DNA from: Fuerstiella sp. | GTDB taxonomy: Bacteria; Planctomycetota; Planctomycetia; Planctomycetales; Planctomycetaceae | Reading direction: 5' to 3' | NCBI GenBank assembly: GCA_014238335.1 | Contig: JABABI010000073.1 | Location: 1 to 35,536 of the forward strand | Length of the DNA: 35,536 nt | Shown: one piece after another, positions 1 to 7,754 of the stretch | How positions within the stretch are numbered: position 1 is the first letter of the stretch | Layout: each line of letters opens with the position of its first letter | Translations under genes and position numbers: made by a program | The notes under the pieces: model-generated | The model's database searches: none | What the model was told of the DNA's origin: nothing | Seen by the model: the letters and a program-made list of their open reading frames with translations, nothing else

Positions 1-767
1 CGCAATCGAGCGGCGCGTTCGAATCGCTGTTCTTTGGAAGCAATCTGCATCTGCTTTTCCAAATCCTTGAATAGCCGGGCCTTTTTCCCGTCCAGGAACA
101 AGCGCAGTCGTCTAATATCTTCTTTGTAGTCTGCCTGGCTGACGCGCAGATTACACGGAGCTGTACATTGGTTGATGCTGGCCAACAGGCATGGACGAAA
201 CCATCTCCAGCGTTCGTCGTTTTCCTCAATATCCAGACTGCATGTCCGAAAGCGAAATATTTTTTGCAGAACAGCGATGATGCCGCGGAGCTGTCCGGCA
301 TTCGTAAACGGACCGTACAGTCGAACGCCTTTCGATTGAGGCTGCCGGGTGAATTCGATGCGGGGAAAGTCTTCGCGAGTGGTGATCTGCAGGTATGGAA
401 ACGTCTTGTCGTCTTTCAGGAGATTATTGAACTTCGGCTGAATATCTTTGATCAGCCGGGCCTCCAGCAACAGGGCATCAACTTCGCTGTCAGTTTCTAT
501 ATAGTCGATGTCAGCGATTTCCGTGGTCAGTTCAGCCGTACGCCGATCGACCTCGGCGGCTTTGGTAAAGTAACTTCCTGCACGACTGCGCAGATTGACG
601 GCTTTGCCAACGTAGATCACTCGCGCGAATCCGTCCTTCATTAAATAGACACCTGGTCCGGTCGGAAAATTCCGGACCTTGTCACGAGGAGACGGCGCGA
701 CGGGCTTTATTGCAGGAGTGTCCGCAGACAGGGAGTTGTCGTTTAAATATTCTTCAGAATGATCCAT
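1..767 (-). CDS. uvrC: Excinuclease ABC subunit C (UvrC), N-terminal part, cut by left edge
   Basis: UvrC makes the dual incisions of nucleotide excision repair after UvrA/UvrB mark a lesion. About 255 codons are visible from the ATG at 765-767; the frame runs off the left edge, so the C-terminal RNase H-like endonuclease and HhH domains are outside the window. Seen: a GIY-YIG nuclease domain at about residues 35-110 (FPTGPGVYLM, then VIYVGKAVNLRSRAGSYF). A cysteine set spaced C-x16-C-x7-C-x3-C follows in the region decoded from about 165-270; it resembles the iron-sulfur cysteine set of UvrC. The start of a UVR (UvrB-binding) helix, ending ERAARLR, lies at the edge. An N-terminal extension of about 30 polar residues precedes the GIY domain. 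There is no strong ribosome binding site. It is divergent from bpt. Confidence 0.95.
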   Translation of the reverse strand, partial: MDHSEEYLNDNSLSADTPAIKPVAPSPRDKVRNFPTGPGVYLMKDGFARVIYVGKAVNLRSRAGSYFTKAAEVDRRTAELTTEIADIDYIETDSEVDALLLEARLIKDIQPKFNNLLKDDKTFPYLQITTREDFPRIEFTRQPQSKGVRLYGPFTNAGQLRGIIAVLQKIFRFRTCSLDIEENDERWRWFRPCLLASINQCTAPCNLRVSQADYKEDIRRLRLFLDGKKARLFKDLEKQMQIASKEQRFERAARL

Positions 768-1021
768 GAGGTTCGGTCAACTTTTTGTGTACAGAGTCTC
801 GAACACACGCATGATAGGCGATTTGGACGTGTTCAGGGTGATTGAGGGTGCTCAGAACGTGCATACGTTGCAAAAGTCCACCTGCCAGTTCCTGTGGCGT
901 GGTTGCGATCGTGGAATTCTCTGTACGGGCGTTCGCTTCCTGCGGTTATTTCGTGTGTACTAAGTATTGTGGACGTCGGTCCGGTAAAGCTCCGGGAAAG
1001 TTGTTTCGGACGTTCGCGTCA
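768..1021. other. Intergenic region between divergent uvrC and bpt
   Basis: A 254-base spacer that must hold the promoters of uvrC (leftward) and bpt (rightward). An open frame in phase with bpt extends upstream to 842, but its translation is Cys/Arg-rich and unlike the family, so I treat it as non-coding. No clear sigma-70 boxes or stable hairpins were recognised. Confidence 0.4.
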
Positions 1022-1807
1022 ATGACAAGACAAAATACATCCAGACGTTCTGCAGACGAACTTGAGATCCTGGGTTCGGAGTCTGCGTGTTCGTATCTTC
1101 CGAATCGCAGCTCACGAATGATCTATCGTATCGCGTTGTCGCTTACAGTTGCCAGGTACGAGGAACTTCTGTCGCGCGGCTGGAGGCGTTTTGGCAGGAC
1201 GTTGTTTCGGCCGCAATGCGATGGGTGCGTCGAATGCCGCAGTCTGCGTGTTGATATTGCCGAATTCAGACCAACAAAGAGCCAGCGGAGAGCGCGCAAA
1301 CGTAACGCCCACTTCGATCTCACGGTGGGTCCGGTCATGGTCACGGATGAACATGTCGCTTTGTATAACGTCTACCACCGAGACATGCATGAGCGGCGTC
1401 AGTGGCCGATGCGAGAAATCACTGCAGAGGATTATCACGAATCTTTTGTTGACGGAGACTTTCCATTTGCTCGTGAGTTTCAATATCGTCTGCACGGAGA
1501 ACTGGTGGCTCTGGGGGTCGTGGATATGACGGGCAATGTCATGTCCAGCATCTACTTCATTCACCACCCGTCAATTCGTGACCTGGCTCCAGGAACGATG
1601 TCGATTCTACGTGAGCTCGAAGAGGGTCGGCAAACCGGGCACAGTCTGCTGTACATGGGCTACTATATTCGCGAGTGCGGATCCATGAATTACAAGAGTC
1701 GGTTTTCCCCGCACCAATTGCTGGCGGAATATGTACCGGACGAGGTTGAGCCGAACTGGATATTTCCGGCGCAGACGGAGGCAGCTTTTCGCCCCAATCT
1801 TAGTTGA
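1022..1807 (+). CDS. bpt: Aspartate/glutamate leucyltransferase (Bpt/Ate1 family)
   Basis: Transfers an aminoacyl group (leucine in bacterial Bpt, arginine in Ate1) from charged tRNA to the N-terminus of proteins, creating an N-degron read by ClpS/ClpAP. The predicted protein has 261 residues, close to the usual 230-250. Seen: the N-terminal family motif CSYLPNRSSRM at about residue 23; GWRRFGRTLFRPQCDGCVEC, the Cys-rich segment typical of the family; then LRVDIAEFRPTKSQRRARKR. The C-terminal half has the GNAT-like core with SSIYFIHHP and YMGYYIRECGSMNYKSRF. I start at the ATG at 1022 because the in-phase upstream extension is unlike the family. The gene stands alone, convergent with the following sulfatase. 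Whether it uses Leu or Arg cannot be told from the sequence. Confidence 0.92.
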   Translation: MTRQNTSRRSADELEILGSESACSYLPNRSSRMIYRIALSLTVARYEELLSRGWRRFGRTLFRPQCDGCVECRSLRVDIAEFRPTKSQRRARKRNAHFDLTVGPVMVTDEHVALYNVYHRDMHERRQWPMREITAEDYHESFVDGDFPFAREFQYRLHGELVALGVVDMTGNVMSSIYFIHHPSIRDLAPGTMSILRELEEGRQTGHSLLYMGYYIRECGSMNYKSRFSPHQLLAEYVPDEVEPNWIFPAQTEAAFRPNLS

Positions 1808-1841
1808 CGCCCGGAAACGTCCAACGTACGGCAGCGAATGG

Positions 1842-1857
1842 CCCGCGAATCCGCGGG
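1842..1857. terminator. GC-rich hairpin between convergent genes, possible bidirectional terminator
   Basis: Perfect 6-bp stem cccgcg (1842-1847) / cgcggg (1852-1857) with loop aatc. A competing stem can form between ggcccg (1840-1845) and cgggcc (1863-1868). It lies exactly between the stop codons of bpt (1807) and the leftward sulfatase (1877). There is no T-run, so a factor-independent terminator is only a possibility. Confidence 0.35.
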
Positions 1858-1876
1858 AGCTCCGGGCCGCAGGATG

Positions 1877-3292
1877 TTACGGAGTTGCTAATTCCGGGAA
1901 GGCAGCTAAAACGTCAAGGTTGTCGCCGACGACGTGTTGTTGGGCAAGGAATTCCTGGAACAACGCTTTCTTGCTGGCATGGGAGCCGTCGCGACTTGAC
2001 AGGTCTCGTCTTTCATCGGGATCTTGCTTCAGGTCAAACAACAACGACACGCTGATTTTGGGATACAGCACCAGCTTTTGTTGACCCACCGTAACGCTGC
2101 GCTGAGTTTCCGTGTATGCACCGTAGACGGTGCCGGTAACGTCCTTCGAATTGGATTTCAGAGCCGGCAGCAGGCTCTTGAATTCGACATGTTCGGGAAT
2201 GGACGCACCCGCCAGTTCCAGCGTAGTCGCCATTGCGTCCTGCAGGTAAATTCGCTTACCAATTCTACGACCGGCTTCCACTCCCGGACCGACGATGGTG
2301 AATGGCACTCGCATGCTGTGGTCGAACATATTCTGCTTGCCCAGCAGGCCATGATTGCCACAACCCAGGCCGTGGTCCGCCGTGAAGATGATCCACGTGT
2401 TGTCCGCCTGTCCGGTGGTCTGAAGGGCGTCCAGAATTCGGCCGATTTGTTTATCCATATGAGTGATGATGGCGTAGTACTCCTGGCGATTAATCTGGAC
2501 GGCGTACTGTGTCCGGGGAAACGGCGCCAACTTCTCGTCCCGAATTCTGTTGCTGCCAATCTCATACGGATATTCGGGCAGAAATGATGCAGGTACCCTG
2601 ATGTTTTCGACCGGATACATATCTACGAATTCCTTCGGCGACTGTCGCGGATCGTGAGGCGCGTTGAACGCCAGGTACATAAAAAACGGCCGTTCGTCCC
2701 TGGTTGCGATGTTCATGTACTCGACACCATCGTCACCCAGCACTTCACTCCAGTGTTTACCGCCTTTCCAGAATCCCTGGAAGGACTTGTCCCATGGCTT
2801 CCATGTGTCATCATCTCGGGATGTGGGGCGATTGTAACCAGCGTCGGTTTGATTGGGCATACCTCCCCGCACGTTTCGTGTGACTTCGAACACCGCCTGG
2901 GCGTCCGCTTTGACATGCCATTTGCCAGAGAAAAATGTTTGATAGCCTGCAGACGCCAGCTGTTGTGCCCAGAGCTTCTTGCGAGGCACCCAATCGTCCT
3001 TCAATTTTGTGTCGACAGCGTGTGCGTGCCATAGATAAAGACCTGTGTTGAGCATCGTACGGCTGGCGACGCAGACCGCGCCATTCCAGCCGCCCTGGTT
3101 GTGTGCATGGGTGAACGTGGTGCCACTGTCGAACAATCGATCGAGATTTGGCGTGCTGATCTCGTCGTTACCCATCGCATGAATCGTGTGATAGGCCTGA
3201 TCGTCGGCAAACAGGAACAGCAGGTTGGGTTGGTCGTCTCCGCGGCTGATGGAACTGGACAGCAGAACAAGGCTGATCGTGAAATATTTCAA
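1877..3292 (-). CDS. Secreted sulfatase, formylglycine type
   Basis: Arylsulfatase/choline-sulfatase family hydrolase that removes sulfate esters, probably from sulfated glycans, in the periplasm. I choose the TTG at 3290-3292 as start: an AGGAG lies about 6 bases upstream, and it begins with a signal peptide (KYFTISLVLLSSSISRG). That gives 471 residues. Seen: metal-binding FADDQ at about residue 28; the catalytic motif CVASR with Cys74, which would be matured to formylglycine; GKWHV; HDPRQSPKEF; and TADHGLG for the distal metal ligands. The motif has Ala where most aerobic sulfatases have Pro (C-x-P-x-R). The frame stays open to 3409, but that extension hides the signal peptide. It is divergent from the M20 deacylase. 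The substrate is unknown. Confidence 0.93.
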   Translation of the reverse strand: MKYFTISLVLLSSSISRGDDQPNLLFLFADDQAYHTIHAMGNDEISTPNLDRLFDSGTTFTHAHNQGGWNGAVCVASRTMLNTGLYLWHAHAVDTKLKDDWVPRKKLWAQQLASAGYQTFFSGKWHVKADAQAVFEVTRNVRGGMPNQTDAGYNRPTSRDDDTWKPWDKSFQGFWKGGKHWSEVLGDDGVEYMNIATRDERPFFMYLAFNAPHDPRQSPKEFVDMYPVENIRVPASFLPEYPYEIGSNRIRDEKLAPFPRTQYAVQINRQEYYAIITHMDKQIGRILDALQTTGQADNTWIIFTADHGLGCGNHGLLGKQNMFDHSMRVPFTIVGPGVEAGRRIGKRIYLQDAMATTLELAGASIPEHVEFKSLLPALKSNSKDVTGTVYGAYTETQRSVTVGQQKLVLYPKISVSLLFDLKQDPDERRDLSSRDGSHASKKALFQEFLAQQHVVGDNLDVLAAFPELATP

Positions 3293-3504
3293 CGGAAACT
3301 CCTGCGTGTTACGGGGATAGGATTCGTTCGTTTTGGTGATGTGTTCGCAGCCGCCGACGGCAGAGAGCCTTCTGTTTCGCGTCGATGGCTCAACCAGACA
3401 CTTGAACATGGCTTGAAGGGCCCATCAAAGTTAGGAAGTCCGTTGACGTCGAGCAACCGAAACCCCAGCATTCGGCATCTCAACACAGCAACGAAAGCGA
3501 AAAC
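3293..3504. promoter_or_regulatory. Divergent promoter region, sulfatase / M20 deacylase
   Basis: A 212-base spacer between two divergent genes, so it must contain both promoters. The AGGAG ribosome site for the leftward sulfatase lies at about 3298-3302 (minus strand). I see no convincing -35/-10 pair or operator palindrome. Confidence 0.35.
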
Positions 3505-4713
3505 ATGGCAGCATCACCGGCAGCAGCTGACACAGTGGTCGACATTCTCTCTTCTCTTATTTCGATACCCAGTGTCAACCCTATGGGACAAAACGTCGAC
3601 GGACCGCTCTACTTCGAGGGCCGTGTGAGCGACTGGCTGGTGCATTTTCTTTGTTCGTTCGGTGCGGAGTATGAGCGAATAGAAGTCAGTCCCGGACGTG
3701 ACAACGTTGTTGCTCGATTCAATTCGCCCGGATCTGAATTCACGATTTTGCTGGACGCTCACCAGGACACGGTTCCCGTGGAGGGCATGACCGTTGCGCC
3801 GTTTGAACCGCAGATACAGAATGGACGAATCACAGGACGGGGCGCCTGTGACGTGAAAGGCGGTATGGCTGCGATGCTTTTTGCTTTTCGAAGACTGTGT
3901 CAGGAACAGCCGACAGGAGCGGCCAACGTCGTGCTCAGCTGCACGTGCGACGAGGAATCCACGACCACAGGGATCACCGACCTGGTGAGGTATTGGACTT
4001 CAGAACGCGGCAGGTCCACGTTGCTGGCCAGTCGCCCCGATGTTGCGGTGATCGCTGAACCGACGCTGCTGGACGTCGTTGTTGCACATCGAGGCGTGAC
4101 TCGATTCAGGATTCGTTCGTCCGGTCGCGCCTGCCACAGTTCCGATCCCACTCAGGGTGTAAATGCGATCTATCGAATGGCCCGAGTCGTCGAACTCCTG
4201 GAAGAGTACGCCGGATTGCTGTCCCGCACGGTGCCACCGCATCCGATGTGCGGCGGAGCGACCTTGAGTGTGGGAAGAATTCACGGTGGCACAAGTGTGA
4301 ACATCGTGCCAGATGAATGCGTGATAGAAATCGACCGCCGTGTTATACCGGGTGAGAACCACGAAGAGGTCAAAGACGACATACAGGAATATCTGACCGA
4401 ACGTCTGGATTTTGAAATCGAGTTTGAACCACCGTGGATTGAAAGTCCGGCATTAACAGACACTGACAACCAGCAACTTGCGAAGGCGATACTGAGCTGT
4501 GTCGCACACGTTGATGGCGACCACGCGGCGATCGGGGTACCCTACGGAACTCACGCCTCGCGCACGTGTGCCGGGGGAGTGCCGTCGATTGTATTCGGTC
4601 CGGGGTCCATTGATCAGGCTCATACAAAAGACGAATTTCTTGAAATCGATCAGCTCGAAAAAGCGGCGGAAGTGTACTTTCAGTTTTGCGCTGCTGCACA
4701 CGTCCTGCAGTAG
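3505..4713 (+). CDS. M20 family metallo-deacylase/peptidase (ArgE/DapE-like)
   Basis: Cytosolic di-zinc amidohydrolase of the acetylornithine deacetylase/succinyl-diaminopimelate desuccinylase family, 402 residues, the usual length. Seen: first metal motif LLDAHQDTVPV (His86, Asp88); bridging Asp116 in GRGACDVKGGMAAML; the catalytic base and ligand pair Glu150-Glu151 in CTCDEESTTTG; the dimerisation-lid region with HRGVTRFRIRSSGRACHSS; and a C-terminal ligand His in DQAHTKDEF. No signal peptide. The start ATG at 3505 has only a weak purine-rich site upstream. Substrate could be N-acetylornithine, N-succinyl-diaminopimelate or another N-acyl amino acid; neighbours do not decide, since no arginine or lysine genes adjoin it. 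Confidence 0.9.
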   Translation: MAASPAAADTVVDILSSLISIPSVNPMGQNVDGPLYFEGRVSDWLVHFLCSFGAEYERIEVSPGRDNVVARFNSPGSEFTILLDAHQDTVPVEGMTVAPFEPQIQNGRITGRGACDVKGGMAAMLFAFRRLCQEQPTGAANVVLSCTCDEESTTTGITDLVRYWTSERGRSTLLASRPDVAVIAEPTLLDVVVAHRGVTRFRIRSSGRACHSSDPTQGVNAIYRMARVVELLEEYAGLLSRTVPPHPMCGGATLSVGRIHGGTSVNIVPDECVIEIDRRVIPGENHEEVKDDIQEYLTERLDFEIEFEPPWIESPALTDTDNQQLAKAILSCVAHVDGDHAAIGVPYGTHASRTCAGGVPSIVFGPGSIDQAHTKDEFLEIDQLEKAAEVYFQFCAAAHVLQ

Positions 4714-4735
4714 AAACGTGACCGCAGGTCCTGGA

Positions 4736-4805
4736 GCGGGCAGGAGAGCCGGGAGCCTTCTCTGTTCGTTCCCTGAATGCATTTTCAGCCGAAAATGCTG
4801 CCCGC
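4736..4805 (+). promoter_or_regulatory. Nested inverted repeats in the M20 / transporter spacer (structured leader candidate)
   Basis: Inner hairpin: gcattttc (4779-4786), loop agcc, gaaaatgc (4791-4798), a perfect 8-bp stem. Outer stem: gcgggca (4736-4742) pairs perfectly with tgcccgc (4799-4805), which directly abuts the inner stem. It lies between the M20 stop (4713) and the transporter start (4820), so it would sit in the transporter's leader. There is no T-run after it, so it is not a typical terminator. Function unknown. Confidence 0.4.
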
Positions 4806-4819
4806 CCATGTAACCAACA

Positions 4820-5857
4820 ATGATCCCGAAGACGATGCGTCTGCACATGGCAAATTCTATGCTTTCCGCGGTCAGGAAGAACTGGTTCCTGGTTGGTTTG
4901 GTCGTGTTGATTCCCCTTGCTCTGGTGCTGGCATCTTCACAGCCGCCTGTATGGTTCGTGGACGCGGCTCAGTCGGTACCGACGTCGATCTGTACGGCCG
5001 CTATTCTGTTTTTGATGTCGGTTACTTTGAACAGCAGACGACTGTTCGATTCGCTGAGAAAGCCGTTGCCTGTGCTGACGGCCTGCGGTGTGAATCAGAT
5101 TGTCATTCCACTGCTGTGTTTTCCGATGCTGGTACTGCAGAAGTCAGCAGACCTGAGGGTGGGGCTGCTCATTGCTGCCAGCGTACCCTGCACGATGGCA
5201 GCGGCTTCTGTATGGACTCGGCGCGCGGAGGGCAACGACGCTGTGTCACTGCTGGTGACACTCATCACCAACGGGTTGTGCTTCCTGATTACGCCGTTGT
5301 GGCTCCTGGCTGGCAGCACTTGGTTTGGGACAGCCGATGCGTCCGGCAGTCTGCAGTTTGGTTCGTTGGTCGGGAGACTGGTTCTGGCGGCGCTGTTACC
5401 GGCTTTTGTCGGCCAGATGGTTCGCCTGTCACAGCCGGTGGAAAGATTTGTTGACGCTAACAAGCCAGTCTTCAGCAATATCGCGCAGTCCGTCATTCTG
5501 ATGCTGGTGTTCGTGTCGGCGTTTCGGGGTGGCATTCAGTTTGAAACCACAGGAATGTCACGCAACCTGCGACACCACGAGTTCGTGGTGGTATGGGGAT
5601 GCTGCATCGTGCTGCATGTTCTGGCCATGTGTGTGATCTGGAAAATCACGGAACTGACCGGCTTCGCAGAGGAAGACCGTCGCGCATGTGTTTTCGCTGG
5701 CAGCCAGAAGACACTGCCAATTGGCATTCTGATTTCTCAGGCGACCGGAATGCCGTTTTCAATCCTGCCCATGCTGATGTACCACATGTCTCAATTGTTC
5801 ATCGACACGTGGATTGCGGATCTGCTGAGGGTTCGAGCGACTCAGCCGGACCAGTGA
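4820..5857 (+). CDS. SBF-like (bile acid:Na+ symporter superfamily) membrane transporter
   Basis: Inner-membrane protein of 345 residues with about 9-10 hydrophobic segments, among them roughly residues 23-42, 55-70, 85-108, 111-130, 138-160, 178-198, 213-230 and 243-265, plus a last one near 305-325. The motif GSQKTLPIGI (about residue 283) and the LITNGLCFLITPLW segment are characteristic of the SBF-like/YfeH branch, whose substrates are mostly unknown small organic anions. The ATG at 4820 has no clear ribosome site; in-frame ATGs a few codons later (MRLHM, MANSM) are alternative starts. It follows the M20 gene in the same direction by 106 bases, but the structured spacer makes a simple operon uncertain. 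Confidence 0.85.
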   Translation: MIPKTMRLHMANSMLSAVRKNWFLVGLVVLIPLALVLASSQPPVWFVDAAQSVPTSICTAAILFLMSVTLNSRRLFDSLRKPLPVLTACGVNQIVIPLLCFPMLVLQKSADLRVGLLIAASVPCTMAAASVWTRRAEGNDAVSLLVTLITNGLCFLITPLWLLAGSTWFGTADASGSLQFGSLVGRLVLAALLPAFVGQMVRLSQPVERFVDANKPVFSNIAQSVILMLVFVSAFRGGIQFETTGMSRNLRHHEFVVVWGCCIVLHVLAMCVIWKITELTGFAEEDRRACVFAGSQKTLPIGILISQATGMPFSILPMLMYHMSQLFIDTWIADLLRVRATQPDQ

Positions 5858-6070
5858 GTGGAGCTTCGGCCATTCGTGGATTCAGAAGAAATAGGTGTGT
5901 TTGGGGACAAATGGCAGGCACTGTCGGGGTCAACGATAGTGATTATCATGGTCGCACGACTGTGGCCTTGCCGTTCGCGCAGATTCACGTGACCTGGTAG
6001 GTTGCGAAATTCTACCAAGTCCACGAAGGTATCGGTTCGCCCACTCAGTCCTGCAAAGGCCAACGCAACA

Positions 6071-6541
6071 ATGTCTGAAAAAGTGAATGCCGTTCCGCCG
6101 GAGTATTTGGGTGTGACCGCATACCTCGTGATTCGTGGTGCCGCAGACGCCATCGATTTCTACAAGAAGGTATTCGACGCAGAGGAAATTCTGCGTCTTG
6201 CCGCGCCGGATGGCTCGATTGGTCACGCCGAACTCAGGATCGCAAAAGGCGTTGTGATGCTGGCGGACGAAGTTCCGGATATGGAGATCAAAGCACCCCC
6301 TACAATTGGCGGAAGTTCTGTCGGTCTGTTGATTTACGTAGAAGACGCAGATGCCGTATTTAACGCAGCGATCGATGCCGGTGCAGAGCAGTTTAAGCCC
6401 GTGTGTGACCAGTTCTACGGAGAACGATCCGGGACGGTTGATGATCCGTTCGGCCATCGCTGGACGATTGCTTCACGCATCGAAGATGTAACTCCGGCGG
6501 ACATCGCACAGCGGTTTGTGGAACTTTATGGCGACGATTGA
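6071..6541 (+). CDS. VOC-superfamily protein (PhnB/glyoxalase-like)
   Basis: A 156-residue protein with the two beta-alpha-beta-beta-beta modules of the vicinal oxygen chelate fold: YLVIRGAADAIDFYKKVFDAEE, HAELRIAKGVVMLADE, YVEDADAVFNAAIDAGAE, then GERSGTVDDPFGHRWTIASRIED. These are close to the PhnB-type group often annotated as glyoxalase or bleomycin-resistance-like. The usual metal or fold-defining His (GHAEL) and Glu (GERSG) positions are present. I start at the ATG at 6071, where the family homology begins, rather than at the in-phase ATG at 6002. No specific substrate can be assigned. Confidence 0.85.
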   Translation: MSEKVNAVPPEYLGVTAYLVIRGAADAIDFYKKVFDAEEILRLAAPDGSIGHAELRIAKGVVMLADEVPDMEIKAPPTIGGSSVGLLIYVEDADAVFNAAIDAGAEQFKPVCDQFYGERSGTVDDPFGHRWTIASRIEDVTPADIAQRFVELYGDD

Positions 6542-6658
6542 GCGTTCTGCGCCCGGTCGTCGAGTGTAGTCACTGGGCAAGCTGCCCTGACGGCAGTACA
6601 ACACGCTGTGCACTAAATGTGCCGCGCCGTTGTTCCGTGTTCGCGATGATTCCAAGCA

Positions 6659-7582
6659 GTGGACCAGACGATGCAAACTTCGCCCGTCACTTCTGAACAA
6701 TTTTCTCAGTCCGTTCTCGCTGTTCCTCCACTCGCGAGAAATCGCGATCTGAGTATCTGTCGAAATAACAACGAGAAAATTATTCGACACATTGAAGCGG
6801 GTGGCGTTTCGATGCTGTTATACGGGGGAAATGCCAACCTGTATCACGCACGAGTGAGCGAATACGCGGAGCTGCTGGAGTTGCTCTCAGATGTTGCCGC
6901 GGACGACACATTGATGATTCCTTCCGTCGGCCCTGCCTACGGGTCGATGATGGATCAGGCGGATGTTTTGAAAGGAACTGAGTTTCCCACGGCCATGGTG
7001 CTGCCTACAAAAGTTGTGATGACAGAACCGGGACTGATGACCGGCTTTCGTCATTTCGTGGAAGCCATCAATCGTCCCGCTGTGCTCTACATCAAGGAGG
7101 AGGGCTACATAAGTCCCGAAGGGGCTGCCGACCTGGTCGAGGACGGGCTGGTTGCCTTTGTCAAGTATGCAATCGTTCGCGACGATCCGGCCCAGGACGA
7201 CTATCTGGAACGGCTGGTCGACAAAGTTGATCCGAGCAGGATCTGCAGCGGTATTGGCGAACAGCCCGCGATGACTCACATGACGAAATTCCGGTGCGTC
7301 GGATACACGTCCGGTTGCGTCTGCATAAACCCTGGACTGTCACAGAAAATGCTGGCGGCTGTCGTTAGGCGTGATTACGACGCCGCTGAAGCGATCCGAA
7401 AACAGTTTATACCGCTGGAAGATCTCCGCAATGCCATTCATCCGATACGGGTGCTGCACGAAGCGATTACCCTGTCCGAGATTGCCGCGTCGGGACCGCA
7501 CCTGCCATTGTTGTCCGGTGTCGCAGATTCAGCTCACCCACGCATTAAGGCTGCGGCACAGGCACTCAAGGTGATCAACTGA
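6659..7582 (+). CDS. Dihydrodipicolinate synthase/N-acetylneuraminate lyase superfamily aldolase
   Basis: A TIM-barrel class I aldolase of the DapA superfamily, 307 residues. Seen: GGVSMLLYGGNANLYH where the family phosphate/carboxylate-binding loop (usually GTTGE) lies; Tyr144 in PAVLYIKEEG in the position of the catalytic tyrosine; and Lys169 in VAFVKYAIVRD in the position of the Schiff-base lysine. The G-TSGCVCINPGL segment matches the conserved glycine-rich turn. The GTG at 6659 is the longest start; an ATG at 6671 is an alternative. The altered GTTGE loop argues against true DapA and for another keto-acid or sugar-acid lyase/dehydratase. Its stop overlaps the ATG of a 40-codon frame. Confidence 0.85.
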   Translation: MDQTMQTSPVTSEQFSQSVLAVPPLARNRDLSICRNNNEKIIRHIEAGGVSMLLYGGNANLYHARVSEYAELLELLSDVAADDTLMIPSVGPAYGSMMDQADVLKGTEFPTAMVLPTKVVMTEPGLMTGFRHFVEAINRPAVLYIKEEGYISPEGAADLVEDGLVAFVKYAIVRDDPAQDDYLERLVDKVDPSRICSGIGEQPAMTHMTKFRCVGYTSGCVCINPGLSQKMLAAVVRRDYDAAEAIRKQFIPLEDLRNAIHPIRVLHEAITLSEIAASGPHLPLLSGVADSAHPRIKAAAQALKVIN

Positions 7583-7704
7583 TGAACCACGGTGCATTGC
7601 TGACGTCCGTGACCGCAGGAGCAGACCTCAGCGGTCGCCCGGAGGCGGTGATTAATTACGGAGGAGGGCGCGACCAATTCGCCCCGTGTTCCGGTAAGTG
7701 CTGA
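7582..7704 (+). CDS. Possible 40-residue ORF overlapping the aldolase stop (doubtful)
   Basis: The ATG overlaps the aldolase stop as ATGA (7582-7585), a layout typical of translational coupling. The 40-codon frame ends with TGA at 7702-7704 and encodes a Gly-rich peptide with two Cys near its end (PCSGKC). No family is recognised, and a chance frame or the remnant of a longer gene is at least as likely. Confidence 0.2.
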   Translation: MNHGALLTSVTAGADLSGRPEAVINYGGGRDQFAPCSGKC

Positions 7705-7754
7705 GTTGCTGTACGAGGCAGTGGCGTGCTTTAGTCGGAATGAAGGGGACTGCG

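Noticed and set aside
168..644. 158-codon open frame on the plus strand
   Set aside because: Lies wholly antisense to uvrC, whose protein shows clear motifs; the plus-strand translation has no recognisable family.
1112..1567. 151-codon open frame on the minus strand
   Set aside because: Antisense to bpt, which has strong family motifs.
2024..2587. 187-codon open frame on the plus strand
   Set aside because: Antisense shadow of the sulfatase gene.
4777..5454. 225-codon open frame on the plus strand
   Set aside because: Out-of-frame shadow of the SBF-like transporter; the product is Cys/Gly-rich without membrane segments or family motifs.
5930..6457. 175-codon open frame on the minus strand
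   Set aside because: Antisense to the VOC protein; no family match and Cys/Arg-rich.
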